NCBI RefSeq assembly: GCF_002563675.1
Contig: NZ_PDJC01000001.1
Span: forward strand, 248,001 to 312,000
Source: Propionicimonas paludicola
Lineage (GTDB): Bacteria > Actinomycetota > Actinomycetes > Propionibacteriales > Propionibacteriaceae
Reading direction: 5' to 3'
DNA length: 64,000 bases
Positions within the stretch are counted from its first letter, which is position 1. Every line of letters begins with the position of its first letter. Below are positions 9,339 to 18,748 of this stretch, piece after piece. Both the position numbers and the translations under genes were made by a program. Below the pieces are notes generated by a model, which was given only the letters and a program-made list of their open reading frames with translations, was not told the origin of the DNA and did no database searches.

Positions 9339-10619
9339 GTGGCGCAGACGGTACTGGTAGTTGGAACTGGCGGACGCGAGCATGCCCTGGCCTGGGCGCT
9401 CAGCAAGGACCCGGGAGTCGCTGGCGTGCACATCGCGCCCGGCAACCCGGGGACGGCCGCAGTGGGCACCAATCATCCGGTCGACCCGATGAACCCCGAG
9501 GCTGTGGCGGCCCTGGCCGTCGAGCTGGCCGTCGATCTGGTGGTGGTCGGACCCGAGGCGCCGCTGGTGGCCGGGGTGGCCGACGCCGTCCGAGCCCGGG
9601 GGATTCCGGTCTTCGGCCCGTCCGGAGCAGCTGCGCAGCTGGAGGGTAGCAAGGCCTTCGCCAAGGAGATCATGGAGGCGGCCGGCGTCCCCACCGCTGA
9701 GGCGCGGCTGTGCGTGAGCATGGACGAGGTCGTCGCCGCTCTGGACGAGTTCGGCGCACCCTACGTGGTCAAGGACGACGGACTGGCCGCCGGCAAGGGC
9801 GTCATCGTCACCGACGATCGGGACGCAGCCATCCGGCACGCCGCCGGCTGCCGCAAGGTGATCATCGAGGAGTACCTGGACGGCCCCGAGGTGAGCCTGT
9901 TCGCACTCAGCGACGGCACCCACGTGCTGCCCTTCGAGCCGGCTCAGGACTTCAAGCGGGTCGGCGACGGCGACGCCGGTCCGAACACCGGCGGAATGGG
10001 CGCCTACACCCCGCTGCCGTGGGCCCCGGCCGGGCTCACCGAGCAGGTGGTGGCCACGGTGATCCAGCCGACCATCGACGAGCTGCGCCGCCGCGGCACC
10101 CCCTTCGTAGGGCTGCTCTATGCCGGCCTGGCGCTGACCAGCCGCGGAGTGCGGGTTGTCGAGTTCAATGCCCGCTTCGGCGATCCGGAGACTCAGCCGC
10201 TGCTGACCAGACTGAAGACCCCGCTGGGCGGTGCCCTGTACGCGGCCGCCACCGGCGCACTGGCCGAGCACCCGCCGCTGGAGTGGGGCAGTGGGGCAGC
10301 GGTCGGCGTTGTCATCGCCGCCCAGGGCTACCCCGAGTCGCCGCGCAAGGGCGATCCGATCACCGGTGCCGAGATCGAGGGCGTCTTCCACGCCGGGACG
10401 GCGCTGGACGCATCCGGGCAGCTGGTCAGCGCCGGCGGCCGAGTGCTGACCGTGGTCGGCACCGGCGACACCCTGGCTGAGGCCCGGGACGCCGCCTACG
10501 CGAAGGTGTCCACGATCACTCTCCCGGGCGGCTTCCATCGCACCGACATCGCCGCCAACGCGGCCGCGCAGCAGCTGGACGGCCTTCGAGCCGTCCCCGG
10601 CAAGGAGGAGCAGGCATGA
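9339..10619 (+). CDS. purD: Phosphoribosylamine--glycine ligase PurD
   Basis: 426 aa ATP-grasp enzyme making GAR from phosphoribosylamine and glycine. It begins [27 protein letters not shown], the ATP-grasp [11 protein letters not shown] and the signature [11 protein letters not shown] are present. The GTG at 9339 is preferred: TAGGAT (9326-9331) lies 7 nt ahead as a -10, so the mRNA is probably leaderless, and the longer frame upstream is not conserved. Its stop overlaps the purB start by ATGA. Confidence 0.95.
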   Translation: MAQTVLVVGTGGREHALAWALSKDPGVAGVHIAPGNPGTAAVGTNHPVDPMNPEAVAALAVELAVDLVVVGPEAPLVAGVADAVRARGIPVFGPSGAAAQLEGSKAFAKEIMEAAGVPTAEARLCVSMDEVVAALDEFGAPYVVKDDGLAAGKGVIVTDDRDAAIRHAAGCRKVIIEEYLDGPEVSLFALSDGTHVLPFEPAQDFKRVGDGDAGPNTGGMGAYTPLPWAPAGLTEQVVATVIQPTIDELRRRGTPFVGLLYAGLALTSRGVRVVEFNARFGDPETQPLLTRLKTPLGGALYAAATGALAEHPPLEWGSGAAVGVVIAAQGYPESPRKGDPITGAEIEGVFHAGTALDASGQLVSAGGRVLTVVGTGDTLAEARDAAYAKVSTITLPGGFHRTDIAANAAAQQLDGLRAVPGKEEQA

Positions 10620-12040
10620 TTCCCAACGTCCTGGCTACCCGTTATGCGTCCGAGGCGATGCGCGAGATCTGGTCGCCGGAAGCGAAGATCAAGGCGGAGC
10701 GCAAGCTCTGGCTGGCCGTCTTGAAGGCACAGGCCGAGCTCGGCGTCGACTTCGGCGGGGACGATCCGTCCGAGGTGATCGCCGACTACCAGCGGGTGCT
10801 GGGCATCGTTGATCTGGCCAGCATCGCCGACCGGGAGCGAGTCACTCGGCACGACGTGAAGGCGCGAATCGAGGAGTTCAACGCGCTGGCCGGACGCGAG
10901 CACATCCACAAGGGGATGACCAGCCGCGACCTCACCGAGAACATCGAGCAGCGCCAGCTGCTCAGCTCGCTGGAGCTGATCCGGGAGCGGATCGTCACCG
11001 TGGCGGTGGCCCTGTCCCGGCTGGCCGTTCAGTACCGCGACCTGGCCATGGTCGGCCGCTCGCACAACGTCGCTGCCCAGACCACCACGCTGGGCAAGCG
11101 GTTCGCTAGCGCTCTCGACGAGCTGCTGGTCGCCTACCGACGGGTCGACGAACTGATCGGACGCTACCCGGCCCGCGGCATCAAGGGTCCGATGGGCACC
11201 GCCCAGGACATGCTCGACCTGCTCGACGGCGACACCCTCAAGCTCTCCGAGTTGGAGGCCCGGGTGGCCGAGCACCTCGGCTTCGCCACGGTGCTCACCG
11301 CGACCGGCCAGGTCTACCCGCGCTCGCTCGACTACGACGTGCTGTCGGCGTTGGTCCAGGTGGCGGCCGGACCGTCCAGTCTGGCCACCACGATTCGGCT
11401 GATGGCCGGCCAGGAGCTGGTCACCGAAGGTTTCAAGGAGGGCCAGGTCGGCTCGTCCGCCATGCCGCACAAGATGAACACCCGCTCCTGCGAACGAGTG
11501 AACGGACTGGCCGTGCTGCTGCGCGGGTACGCGTCCATGGCCGGCGAACTGGCCGGCAATCAGTGGAACGAGGGTGACGTCTCCTGCTCGGTGGTCCGCC
11601 GAATCGCGCTCCCGGATGCCTGCTACGCCCTGGACGGGCTGTTCGAGACCTTCCTCACGGTGCTGGCCGAGTTCGGGGCTTTCCCGGCGGTGATCGAGGC
11701 CGAGCTGCAGCGCTTCCTGCCGTTCCTGACCACCACCAAGGTGCTGATGGCCGCCGTCCGCAACGGCGTCGGACGTGAGGTTGCCCACGAGGTGATCAAG
11801 GAGCACGCCGTGGCAGTGGCCCTGGGGATGCGGGCCGGCGGCGGCAATGATCTGATCGACCGGCTGGCTGCCGACTCGCGGCTGGGGCTCAGCCGCGACC
11901 TGCTGGACGCCGCGCTGGCCGATCCGCTGAGCCTGACCGGCTCAGCCGGTGACCAGGTGGATCAGCTGGCCGCCCGAGTGGACGAGTTGGCCAGGGCGTA
12001 TCCGGCCGCTGCGAAGTACGTTCCGGGCGCCGTGCTGTGA
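10616..12040 (+). CDS. purB: Adenylosuccinate lyase PurB
   Basis: 474 aa member of the fumarase/aspartase superfamily. It releases fumarate from SAICAR and from adenylosuccinate, acting twice in purine synthesis. The superfamily signature GSSAMPHKMN is present near residue 285, with HKGMTSRDLTEN and MVGRSHNVAAQ upstream. AAGGAGGAGC precedes the ATG. It is translationally coupled to purD before it and to the TauE-like gene after it (GTGA overlap). Confidence 0.96.
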   Translation: MIPNVLATRYASEAMREIWSPEAKIKAERKLWLAVLKAQAELGVDFGGDDPSEVIADYQRVLGIVDLASIADRERVTRHDVKARIEEFNALAGREHIHKGMTSRDLTENIEQRQLLSSLELIRERIVTVAVALSRLAVQYRDLAMVGRSHNVAAQTTTLGKRFASALDELLVAYRRVDELIGRYPARGIKGPMGTAQDMLDLLDGDTLKLSELEARVAEHLGFATVLTATGQVYPRSLDYDVLSALVQVAAGPSSLATTIRLMAGQELVTEGFKEGQVGSSAMPHKMNTRSCERVNGLAVLLRGYASMAGELAGNQWNEGDVSCSVVRRIALPDACYALDGLFETFLTVLAEFGAFPAVIEAELQRFLPFLTTTKVLMAAVRNGVGREVAHEVIKEHAVAVALGMRAGGGNDLIDRLAADSRLGLSRDLLDAALADPLSLTGSAGDQVDQLAARVDELARAYPAAAKYVPGAVL

Positions 12041-12855
12041 GCCACCCGCCCGGGCCGCCGGCTGAGCCGCGCGTGCTCGGGCTCGGCCGTGCTCAGGTGC
12101 TGCCACTGCTCGGAGTCGGACTGGTCTCGGGCTTCTTCGCCGGGCTGTTCGGGATCGGCGGCGGGCTGGTGATCGTCCCGGCCCTGGTCGTGCTGCTGCG
12201 GATCGAGCAGAAGCTGGCCGCGGGCACGTCCCTGCTGGCCATCCTGCCGGCGGCCAGCATTGCGGCGGCGTCCTATGCGCTGGAAGGCAGCATCGACTGG
12301 CCGGTCGCCGGGCTGCTGGCCATCGGCGCGATCGTCGGTGCCCAGGTCGGTGCACGGCTGCTGCAGAGGATCCCGCGCCGGGCGCTGCAGTGGATCTTCG
12401 TCGGCTTCGTGACGGTAATGATCGTCCAGCTGATGTTCGTGATTCCGGATCGGGGTGCCGACCCGGGCATCGATGTGGCTCGTGGGGTCGGCTTGATCGT
12501 CCTCGGGCTGGTGGCCGGACTGCTCTCGGCGATCCTCGGCATTGGTGGCGGCGGCGTGGTGGTCCCGGTGCTGATGGTGTGGTTCGGCCTGGGTGACCTG
12601 GCCGCCAAGGGTGCCTCGCTGGTGATGATGCTGCCGGGGGTGATCTCGGGCCTGGTCGCCAACTGGAGGCTGAAGAACGTGGCCGTCCGGGCCGGCCTGG
12701 TGGTCGGCGCATCGTCCCTGGTCAGCAGCCCGTTGGGCGCCTGGGTGGCGCACCTGATTCCGGCCCAGGCCGGGGCTTGGCTGTTTGCCGCCTTCCTGGC
12801 CTTCATCGGGGTCAGCATGCTGCGGGAGGCGCTGCGTCCCTCGCCCACCGTCTAG
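12037..12855 (+). CDS. TauE/SafE-family membrane exporter
   Basis: 272 aa with about eight hydrophobic helices. It shows the two-fold repeat typical of the family: FFAGLFGIGGGLVIVPAL near residue 35 and LLSAILGIGGGGVVVPVL near residue 165. Members move sulfonates, sulfite or other small anions across the cytoplasmic membrane; the substrate here cannot be told. The GTG start overlaps the purB stop (GTGA), so it is coexpressed with purD-purB, with no obvious functional link. Confidence 0.88.
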   Translation: MSHPPGPPAEPRVLGLGRAQVLPLLGVGLVSGFFAGLFGIGGGLVIVPALVVLLRIEQKLAAGTSLLAILPAASIAAASYALEGSIDWPVAGLLAIGAIVGAQVGARLLQRIPRRALQWIFVGFVTVMIVQLMFVIPDRGADPGIDVARGVGLIVLGLVAGLLSAILGIGGGGVVVPVLMVWFGLGDLAAKGASLVMMLPGVISGLVANWRLKNVAVRAGLVVGASSLVSSPLGAWVAHLIPAQAGAWLFAAFLAFIGVSMLREALRPSPTV

Positions 12856-12871
12856 CTGCTTTACTGATCCG

Positions 12872-14164
12872 GTGTCCCGCGTCCGCAACCCGCTGCTCCG
12901 CTCGCTGCTAGACCTGCGCGGCAACGGTCGCGCCTGCGTCTACACCGAGCCCATGTGGGGCCTGTCGATGATGCTGGTCCTGCCGTACGCCGGGGTCTAC
13001 ATGCTGGCGCTGGGGATCAAGGACCAGGAGATCGGCCTGCTGGCCACTATCTCGATGCTCTCCCAGGTGGTCTTCGGGCTGCTCGGCGGCGTCATCACCG
13101 ACAAGCTCGGACGCCGCTTCACCACGGCCGCCTTCGACCTGCTGGCCTGGTCGGTGCCGTGCCTGATCTGGGCATTCGCCCAGAACTTCTGGGCCTTCCT
13201 GATCGCCAGCCTGATCAACGGGGCCTGGCAGGTCACTCAGAACTCCTGGGACTGCCTGCTGGTCGAGGACGTCCCGCGCAGCGAGCTGACCAAGGTCTAC
13301 TCGCTGGTGAAGGCGGCCGGGGAGTTCTCGGCGCTGTTCGCCCCGATTGCGGCGATCCTGGTGGCCCAGTTCGGGCTGGTTCCGGCCGTCCGGGTTCTCT
13401 ACCTGAACGCCTTTGTGGTGATGACCGCCAAGGTGTTCATCCTCTACTACTGGTCGACCGAGACCGAGGTCGGCCGGACCCGGCAGGAGCAGACCCGTGG
13501 GGTCAGCCTGTGGCGATCGCTGCGTGAGTACCGCGGCGTGCTGGGCCTGATCATCCACTCGAAGGGGACGATCTTCTCGCTGGCCATCACTGCCGTGGTC
13601 GGAGCGGTGGTCCTGGTCAACGGCACGTTCTGGCAGATCGTGATCAACCAACGGCTCGGTGTGCCGGACCCGCTGTTGCCGTTCTTCCCGATGGTCCGCT
13701 CGATTCTATCGGTGATCTTCTTTTTCACCCTGATCCCACGGCTGACCGCCGGGCCGAACCTGCGCCGTCCGACTCTGATCGGCTTCGGCAGCTACCTGGT
13801 CGGGCAACTGGTGCTGGTGGCGATTCCGGTGCCGGGTGGCGCGGCCACGGCAACGACCTACTGGCTGTTGGCGCTCTGCCTGCTGGCCGATGCTTTCGGC
13901 GCGGCCATCTTGGCCATGTTGGCCGAGTCGCTGGTGGCCCTGCACGTCGACCGGGATGAGCGGTCGCGGGTGATGGCCATCCAGCGGACCGTGGTCATGC
14001 TGGCCACCGCCCCGTTCGGCTGGATCTCCGGCTGGCTGTCCGGGATGGACCGGAGCTGGCCGTTCCTGCTGACCAGTGCCCTGTTGGTGCTGGGGCTGAT
14101 CCTCGCCGCCCGACGCTGGGTCACCACCCACGAAGAGGTCGGCGAGGCAGGCAGCCCGGCCTAG
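12872..14164 (+). CDS. MFS transporter
   Basis: 430 aa with about twelve hydrophobic segments. GGVITDKLGRRFTTA is the loop 2-3 MFS motif (G-x3-D-x2-G-R-R). It has a central cytoplasmic loop around WSTETEVGRTRQEQ. The GTG at 12872, 16 nt after the upstream stop, is chosen because upstream in-frame codons overlap the TauE-like gene. The stop overlaps the stop of the convergent secreted-protein gene. Substrate unknown; a drug/metabolite exporter is most likely. Confidence 0.85.
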   Translation: MSRVRNPLLRSLLDLRGNGRACVYTEPMWGLSMMLVLPYAGVYMLALGIKDQEIGLLATISMLSQVVFGLLGGVITDKLGRRFTTAAFDLLAWSVPCLIWAFAQNFWAFLIASLINGAWQVTQNSWDCLLVEDVPRSELTKVYSLVKAAGEFSALFAPIAAILVAQFGLVPAVRVLYLNAFVVMTAKVFILYYWSTETEVGRTRQEQTRGVSLWRSLREYRGVLGLIIHSKGTIFSLAITAVVGAVVLVNGTFWQIVINQRLGVPDPLLPFFPMVRSILSVIFFFTLIPRLTAGPNLRRPTLIGFGSYLVGQLVLVAIPVPGGAATATTYWLLALCLLADAFGAAILAMLAESLVALHVDRDERSRVMAIQRTVVMLATAPFGWISGWLSGMDRSWPFLLTSALLVLGLILAARRWVTTHEEVGEAGSPA

Positions 14165-15798
14165 GCCTTCCTCACCAGGAGAGCGTCGATCACGACCGGG
14201 CTGGTCGAGGTGGTGGTGATCACGATCTTGCCGGTCGTGTTGGCAGCAAGGGCAGGCAGCGTCAGCAGCACCAGCTTCTGGGGGCTTCCGCTGGCCAGAC
14301 TGAGCGTGCCGAGGAGCTTCGAACCGATCTTGACCGTCACCGATCCGTAGCCGGCCCCGGTCGTCACCAGAAGCGCCACCTGCTTGGTCACAGCCTTCTT
14401 GGAGGTCAGCTTGGCGCCGAGCTTAGTGGTGGTCATCACCGTCGAGGCGAAGCTTCCGGCCGACGTTGACTTGGTCCACTTACCCGAGGCGGTCAGCTTC
14501 CGCTCGTCCAGGGGCAGCGTGGTGCAGGTCTGCGGCGTCCAGCCCGACACTCGGCCGCTGGTGTCCCGTGCCCGAACCGAGAAGCAGTAGGAGTAGCCCT
14601 TGCTGCCACCGAAGGTCGCCGAGGTGGCCGTGGTCTTCGACTTCCAGGTGGACCAGCCGCCGAACTTCTTGTCCCAGGAGGCCTTGCGGACCCTCACGTC
14701 GTAGTTGGCTACTGCGGACGATCCGGCGGAGCCGCTCCAGGAGAGCGGGACTGAGACGCCGGTGCGCCAGGCAGGAACAGACGTGAGGGTCACGCTCGGC
14801 GGAGTGGGGGTGGGCGTGGGTGTCGGAGTTGGCGTCGGAGTCGGAGTGGGCGTCGGAGTACCGCTGGCCGACGTCTTGAAGGTCTGGTCGGCGCCGTAGT
14901 ACCAGGTGCCGCCGGCGTTGAACCTGAATCGCCAGTGGTAGGTGGTGTTCGCACTCAGCACCGAGCTCCCGTCCGTCCGCTTCCAGTCGGTGTTCACCTG
15001 CCAGTTCGGACCGCCGGCCGGGAGGCTGACCGCGTCGGAGAACAGCCCGTACCCCGTGCTGGTACCGATGTCGAAGTAGCCGGTGCCGGCCGCGCCCCCG
15101 GTGTAGACGTTCGCATTCGAGACTGCTGCGGTGCTGCCGATCCCGGTGGTGGCCGGCGACGGGTAGCTCACCTGTGGTGTCTTGGCGAAGACGTAGGCGC
15201 CCTGGGTTGCGGCCAAGGTCGGGTTGCTGTTGCCATCGGCAACCACGAAGTAGGCGCCGAAGGTCGCATTGGTCAGCGGTCGATCAGACACCACCGGGAT
15301 CTGCCATTCCCAGTTCTTGCCGATCGGCATCGGCCACATCCGGGCGTGGGCGGTGTCGGGCGAAAGCACCACGTAGCCGCCGTGAGATCCGACACTCAGG
15401 CTGGTCGGGCAGTCGCCCGGATCAGCGGCTCCGGTGGCGTAGCACTGCACCTTGTGGCTGGCGTCGATGGCCAGCGAGGTGTTTGCCGGGAGGATGAACT
15501 CCGGGCTCACATACTGGCCGCTGCAGGCGTTGCCGAGCCCGTAGACGACCGCGTGGATCCAGTAGACGTCCCCGGGTGCCGGGCTGCTGGTGGACGGATC
15601 GGAGCGGTAGCCGACGTAGGTGCCGACGCCATACTCCAGGTACGGGGAACCCTGGATGATCGAGACGCAGTTGTAGATCTGCGAGTACTGGATACCGCCG
15701 TCGTACCACGCGGCCGCGGCCTTCGCGGCTGTGGGCGCCCAGCCCAGCATGGCCACCGTGACAACACTTGCTGCGATCCAGGAGATCAGCTTCCGCAT
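14161..15798 (-). CDS. Secreted protein with Thr-Pro linker and fibronectin-III-like domain
   Basis: 545 aa. A Sec signal peptide (MRKLISWIAAS..., cleavage near residue 28) is followed by an unrecognised extracellular region rich in Tyr, Trp, Gly and Cys. About residues 310-332 are a pure Thr-Pro repeat linker. Next is a fibronectin-III-like domain (SVTLTSVPAWRTG..., SYCFSVRARDTSGRVSGW, CTTLPLDER), then a Ser/Thr/Lys-rich beta domain ending in VVIDALLVRKA. The ATG at 15798 sits behind GAGGTGG; a GTG 12 nt upstream has no ribosome site. It may bind cell wall or carbohydrate; no catalytic motif is visible. Confidence 0.8.
   Translation of the reverse strand: MRKLISWIAASVVTVAMLGWAPTAAKAAAAWYDGGIQYSQIYNCVSIIQGSPYLEYGVGTYVGYRSDPSTSSPAPGDVYWIHAVVYGLGNACSGQYVSPEFILPANTSLAIDASHKVQCYATGAADPGDCPTSLSVGSHGGYVVLSPDTAHARMWPMPIGKNWEWQIPVVSDRPLTNATFGAYFVVADGNSNPTLAATQGAYVFAKTPQVSYPSPATTGIGSTAAVSNANVYTGGAAGTGYFDIGTSTGYGLFSDAVSLPAGGPNWQVNTDWKRTDGSSVLSANTTYHWRFRFNAGGTWYYGADQTFKTSASGTPTPTPTPTPTPTPTPTPTPPSVTLTSVPAWRTGVSVPLSWSGSAGSSAVANYDVRVRKASWDKKFGGWSTWKSKTTATSATFGGSKGYSYCFSVRARDTSGRVSGWTPQTCTTLPLDERKLTASGKWTKSTSAGSFASTVMTTTKLGAKLTSKKAVTKQVALLVTTGAGYGSVTVKIGSKLLGTLSLASGSPQKLVLLTLPALAANTTGKIVITTTSTSPVVIDALLVRKA
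14801..14860 (-). repeat. Six-base tandem repeat encoding the Thr-Pro linker
   Basis: About ten imperfect 6-bp units (GGNGTG-like on the plus strand) encode alternating Thr-Pro inside the secreted protein. Such tracts change length by slippage and make a stiff extended linker. Confidence 0.85.
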
Positions 15799-15966
15799 GG
15801 TCCACCTCACGAGTCAGGGGGCGCGGCCACGCCCGAGGCCCATCGTCGGTGGGCCGCACGGTCCGCCGGGGCGCCTGTCAAAGGACTTTTACGCGCACAC
15901 CTCGGCAACAACTGCGTAGGGGCGAGTTCTGGCCCGATTGGCCGCGCCGCGCAATATCGTCCAGCC

Positions 15967-17283
15967 ATGGTCAGGTTCGACAACAGCCGACTCAGTGGCT
16001 GGCTCAGTGGCGGCGATCGCAGCTTCCGGGGTCGGCTGATCGCCGCTGTGGCTCTGGTCGGCATTCCGGTCAGCTGGGGCTCCGCGCTGTTCAACCTGGC
16101 GCTGGGCAGCCCGACGTGGACGGTGCTGCTGAACGTCATCGCCGGCTTCGTGATCGTCGCCCTGATGCTCTTCGCCCGCCGCACCGGACGATTCCAACTG
16201 GCCTATCTGATTGCGGTGGTCGGCCTCTTCGTTGTGCTGTTTCCGGCGCTGTTCTTCGCCGGCGGTGGTTACCACAGCGGAATGCCGATCTTCTTCATGT
16301 TTGCCATCGCATTCTCGGCGATCATCCTGCAGGGCAGGGCCTTGTGGATTCTGGTGCCGCTGGAGGCCGCCGTCTTCACCACGAGTCTGGCGGTGGCCTA
16401 TCTGCAGCCGCAGTTGGTCGTCCCGCTGGGTTCGGAGGCCGCGATCCTGTCCGACGTGATCTTCACAATGATCAGCACCGGGATCGCCCTGGTCGTGGCG
16501 CTACGACTGTTGATCGGCCTGTACGAGCAGAACCAGCGGCAGTTGAAGGTGCAGAACGAGGCCCTGGCTCGGGTCGACCGGGCTCGAGCGGAGTTCCTGG
16601 CGCAGGTGGCCCACGAGTTGAACACTCCGCTGACCGTAATCCGCGCCCATGCCCAGGAGGCCGGCAGTGACCTGATCCGTGATCCGGCGCAGGTCGGCCG
16701 GGATGTCGCCGTGATCGAGGCAGAGGCCGACCGGCTGGGACGGCTGGTCAGCCAACTGCTGGACCTGGCCCGGATCAACGAAGGACGACTGATCCTCGAG
16801 CGGGCTCCGGTCGACCTGGACGAGGTCATCCAGCAGACCCTGCAGGCTTACCGTCCGCTGTGGACCCAACACGGCAACACCCTCGCTGTGGCCCGCGACT
16901 CTGACTCCCCGATCGTGCTGGCCGATCGGGAGCGGGTGATCCAGGTGCTGGTCAACTTGATCTCCAACGCCAGCCGGCATACCGACCACGGCACCATCAC
17001 GGTCTCGGTCGGACGGGTGGACGACCGGGCCCGGGTCTGCGTCACGGACACCGGCTCGGGGATGGCGCCGGAACGACTGGCCACCCTCGGTGAGGGCCCG
17101 GTGCGGGATCGTCCGGACGGGCTGAGGTCGGCCCGCGACACCGGGCTCGGGGTCGGGCTGGTGATCTCCCGGCACATCGTCACCGCGCACTCCGGTGAGC
17201 TCACCTTCAGCTCGGTGGTCGGGCAGGGGACCACGGCCTGTTTCACCCTTCCGCTGGCCGAAGTGGCTGCTGACCAGGGGTGA
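15967..17283 (+). CDS. Membrane sensor histidine kinase
   Basis: 438 aa. About six transmembrane helices (23-185) with almost no extracellular loop are followed by a short coiled coil (LYEQNQRQLKVQNEAL). The phospho-acceptor is His216 in VAHELNTPL. ATP-binding boxes are NLISNAS and DTGSGM, and GLGVGLVISRHIV near the end. The ATG is 6 nt after TATCGT (15955-15960), suggesting a leaderless transcript; the much longer upstream open frame runs antisense to the secreted-protein gene and is not used. Its stop is 2 nt from the stop of the convergent response regulator, its likely partner. Confidence 0.88.
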   Translation: MVRFDNSRLSGWLSGGDRSFRGRLIAAVALVGIPVSWGSALFNLALGSPTWTVLLNVIAGFVIVALMLFARRTGRFQLAYLIAVVGLFVVLFPALFFAGGGYHSGMPIFFMFAIAFSAIILQGRALWILVPLEAAVFTTSLAVAYLQPQLVVPLGSEAAILSDVIFTMISTGIALVVALRLLIGLYEQNQRQLKVQNEALARVDRARAEFLAQVAHELNTPLTVIRAHAQEAGSDLIRDPAQVGRDVAVIEAEADRLGRLVSQLLDLARINEGRLILERAPVDLDEVIQQTLQAYRPLWTQHGNTLAVARDSDSPIVLADRERVIQVLVNLISNASRHTDHGTITVSVGRVDDRARVCVTDTGSGMAPERLATLGEGPVRDRPDGLRSARDTGLGVGLVISRHIVTAHSGELTFSSVVGQGTTACFTLPLAEVAADQG

Positions 17284-17285
17284 CG

Positions 17286-17999
17286 CTAGCCGGCCGGGTC
17301 GAACCGGACCTGGCGTAGCACGTAGCGCTTGTCCGGGGTGGAGGCGAGTTCGAAGGCGCTGGCCTCATCTAGGCCGAGCTTGCGGCGCAGGGTCGAGACG
17401 GTCTGCCGGACGGTGTTGGTCGGCATCGGAGCCTTGGCCCGCCAGACCGCGGTGAGCAGCTCGTCCTGGGTGGCGCCGACTCCGACATTGGAGGCCAGGA
17501 AGCCGAGCAGTTGCAGCTCCATCCGGGTCAGGACCACCTCGCGTCCCTCCAGGATCACGCGTCCGGTGACGAAGTCCAGGTGCAGCGGCGGCAGGTCGAT
17601 CCGTCCGGTGCGCGGAGCGACGGCCCGGCGCAGTTGGGCCTGGATCCGGGCGGTCAGCACGTCGAAGTTGAAGGGCTTTGCGATGTAGTCGTCCCCGCCG
17701 GCCTCCAGGCCGCGCACGACAGCCCGGTCCTGGCCGAGAGCGGTCAAGTAGATGATGGCTGCCGACGTGATCGGACGCAGCTTGGCGCACAACTCGTAGC
17801 CGGAGCCGTCGGGCAGCAGGACGTCCAGCAGCACCACATCGGGCTGGCGCTCCCAGACTGCAGCCAGTGCACCCTGCACGGTGCCCACCTCGATCACGGC
17901 GAAACCCTGGTGGGTGAGGTGGCGGGCCACTGCCGAACGCAGAGTCTCCTCGTCCTCGACCACCAGGATCACTGGAGCCCGGGGGCTTTCCTTCGGCAA
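17286..17999 (-). CDS. OmpR/PhoB-family response regulator
   Basis: 237 aa. The receiver domain (10-125) has the acidic pair EDE, phospho-acceptor Asp59 in LLDVLLPDGSG, a Thr in YLTALG and Lys in YIAKPF. The C-terminal winged helix includes LTRMELQLLGFLASN, TVRQTVSTLRRKLGL and a final RYVLRQVRF hairpin. It converges tail-to-tail with the sensor kinase at 15967. The 262 bp upstream (18000-18261) hold no gene I can support. Confidence 0.9.
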   Translation of the reverse strand: MPKESPRAPVILVVEDEETLRSAVARHLTHQGFAVIEVGTVQGALAAVWERQPDVVLLDVLLPDGSGYELCAKLRPITSAAIIYLTALGQDRAVVRGLEAGGDDYIAKPFNFDVLTARIQAQLRRAVAPRTGRIDLPPLHLDFVTGRVILEGREVVLTRMELQLLGFLASNVGVGATQDELLTAVWRAKAPMPTNTVRQTVSTLRRKLGLDEASAFELASTPDKRYVLRQVRFDPAG

Positions 18000-18261
18000 C
18001 GATCCTCCGATCGACTGAATGGCGAAACTCTAGGCGGTGTGAGCGATCCCTCCCCAGGGGAACTTCGACTGATCGCGCCCGCGGCAGCGTCCCTGTGGTC
18101 AGCGGCGATGCCATTCGCCGTGTCGATCGTGCTCTGGTGGTCGTTCGCGGAGCGTGCTTCGGGTGGCGACCCGAAATGCAGGATCGATCCGGCTTGAGCG
18201 GCCTTTCGCGGGCCTTGAGGCCATCGAGACGGCGAATCGCGTCAGGTGTCGTGCGTGCGAC

Positions 18262-18744
18262 TCAGCGTGCGCCCGGGTGTCCCAGTTGGCGCCAGGCCTC
18301 GTAGACCGCAATCGCGGCGGCATTGGCCAGGTTCAACGAGCGCATTCCGGCCCGCATCGGGATCCGCACCGTGGCGGTGATCCGCGGGTCGGCCAGCACT
18401 TCCGGAGCCAGCCCGGTCGGCTCGGGGCCGAACAGCAGGACATCCCCGGGCTCGTAGGCGATGTCGGTGTAGGGCAGCTCGGCGTGCGACGTGAAGGCGA
18501 AGACCCGGGCCGGCAACAGCGCGGCGTAGGCGTCCGACAAGGAGTCATGGACGAAAGTGGCCGCCTGGTCGCGATAGTCGACCCCGGCCCGGCGCAGCTT
18601 GGCGTCGTCCATGTCGAAGCCGAGCGGACGGGCCAGGTGCAGCTCGGCGCCGGTGACCGCGGCCAGCCGCATGGTGGCTCCGGTGTTGTTCGGGATCCGC
18701 GGCTCGCAGAACAGGATGCGCAGCGGAGGAGTCACGTCCGCCAT
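18262..18744 (-). CDS. trmL: tRNA 2'-O-methyltransferase, TrmL type (SPOUT)
   Basis: 160 aa, matching TrmL, which methylates the wobble cytidine/uridine of tRNA-Leu. The start is LRILFCEPRIPNNTGATMR; the knot motifs LLFGPEPTGLAPEVL and IPMRAGMRSLNLANAAAIA are the SPOUT SAM-binding trefoil. The ATG at 18744 lies 4 nt after the pseudouridine synthase stop and is followed by conserved sequence; an upstream ATG would overlap that gene. The two RNA-modification genes form an operon. Confidence 0.9.
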   Translation of the reverse strand: MADVTPPLRILFCEPRIPNNTGATMRLAAVTGAELHLARPLGFDMDDAKLRRAGVDYRDQAATFVHDSLSDAYAALLPARVFAFTSHAELPYTDIAYEPGDVLLFGPEPTGLAPEVLADPRITATVRIPMRAGMRSLNLANAAAIAVYEAWRQLGHPGAR

Positions 18745-18748
18745 CTTG

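Noticed and set aside
14801-14860. Intergenic regulatory repeat
   Set aside because: The 6-bp units are in frame inside the secreted protein and encode a Thr-Pro linker.
14935-15966. 344-codon N-terminal extension of the sensor kinase
   Set aside because: It lies antisense to the secreted-protein gene and before the TATCGT -10 at 15955; the extra sequence has no membrane or signal features.
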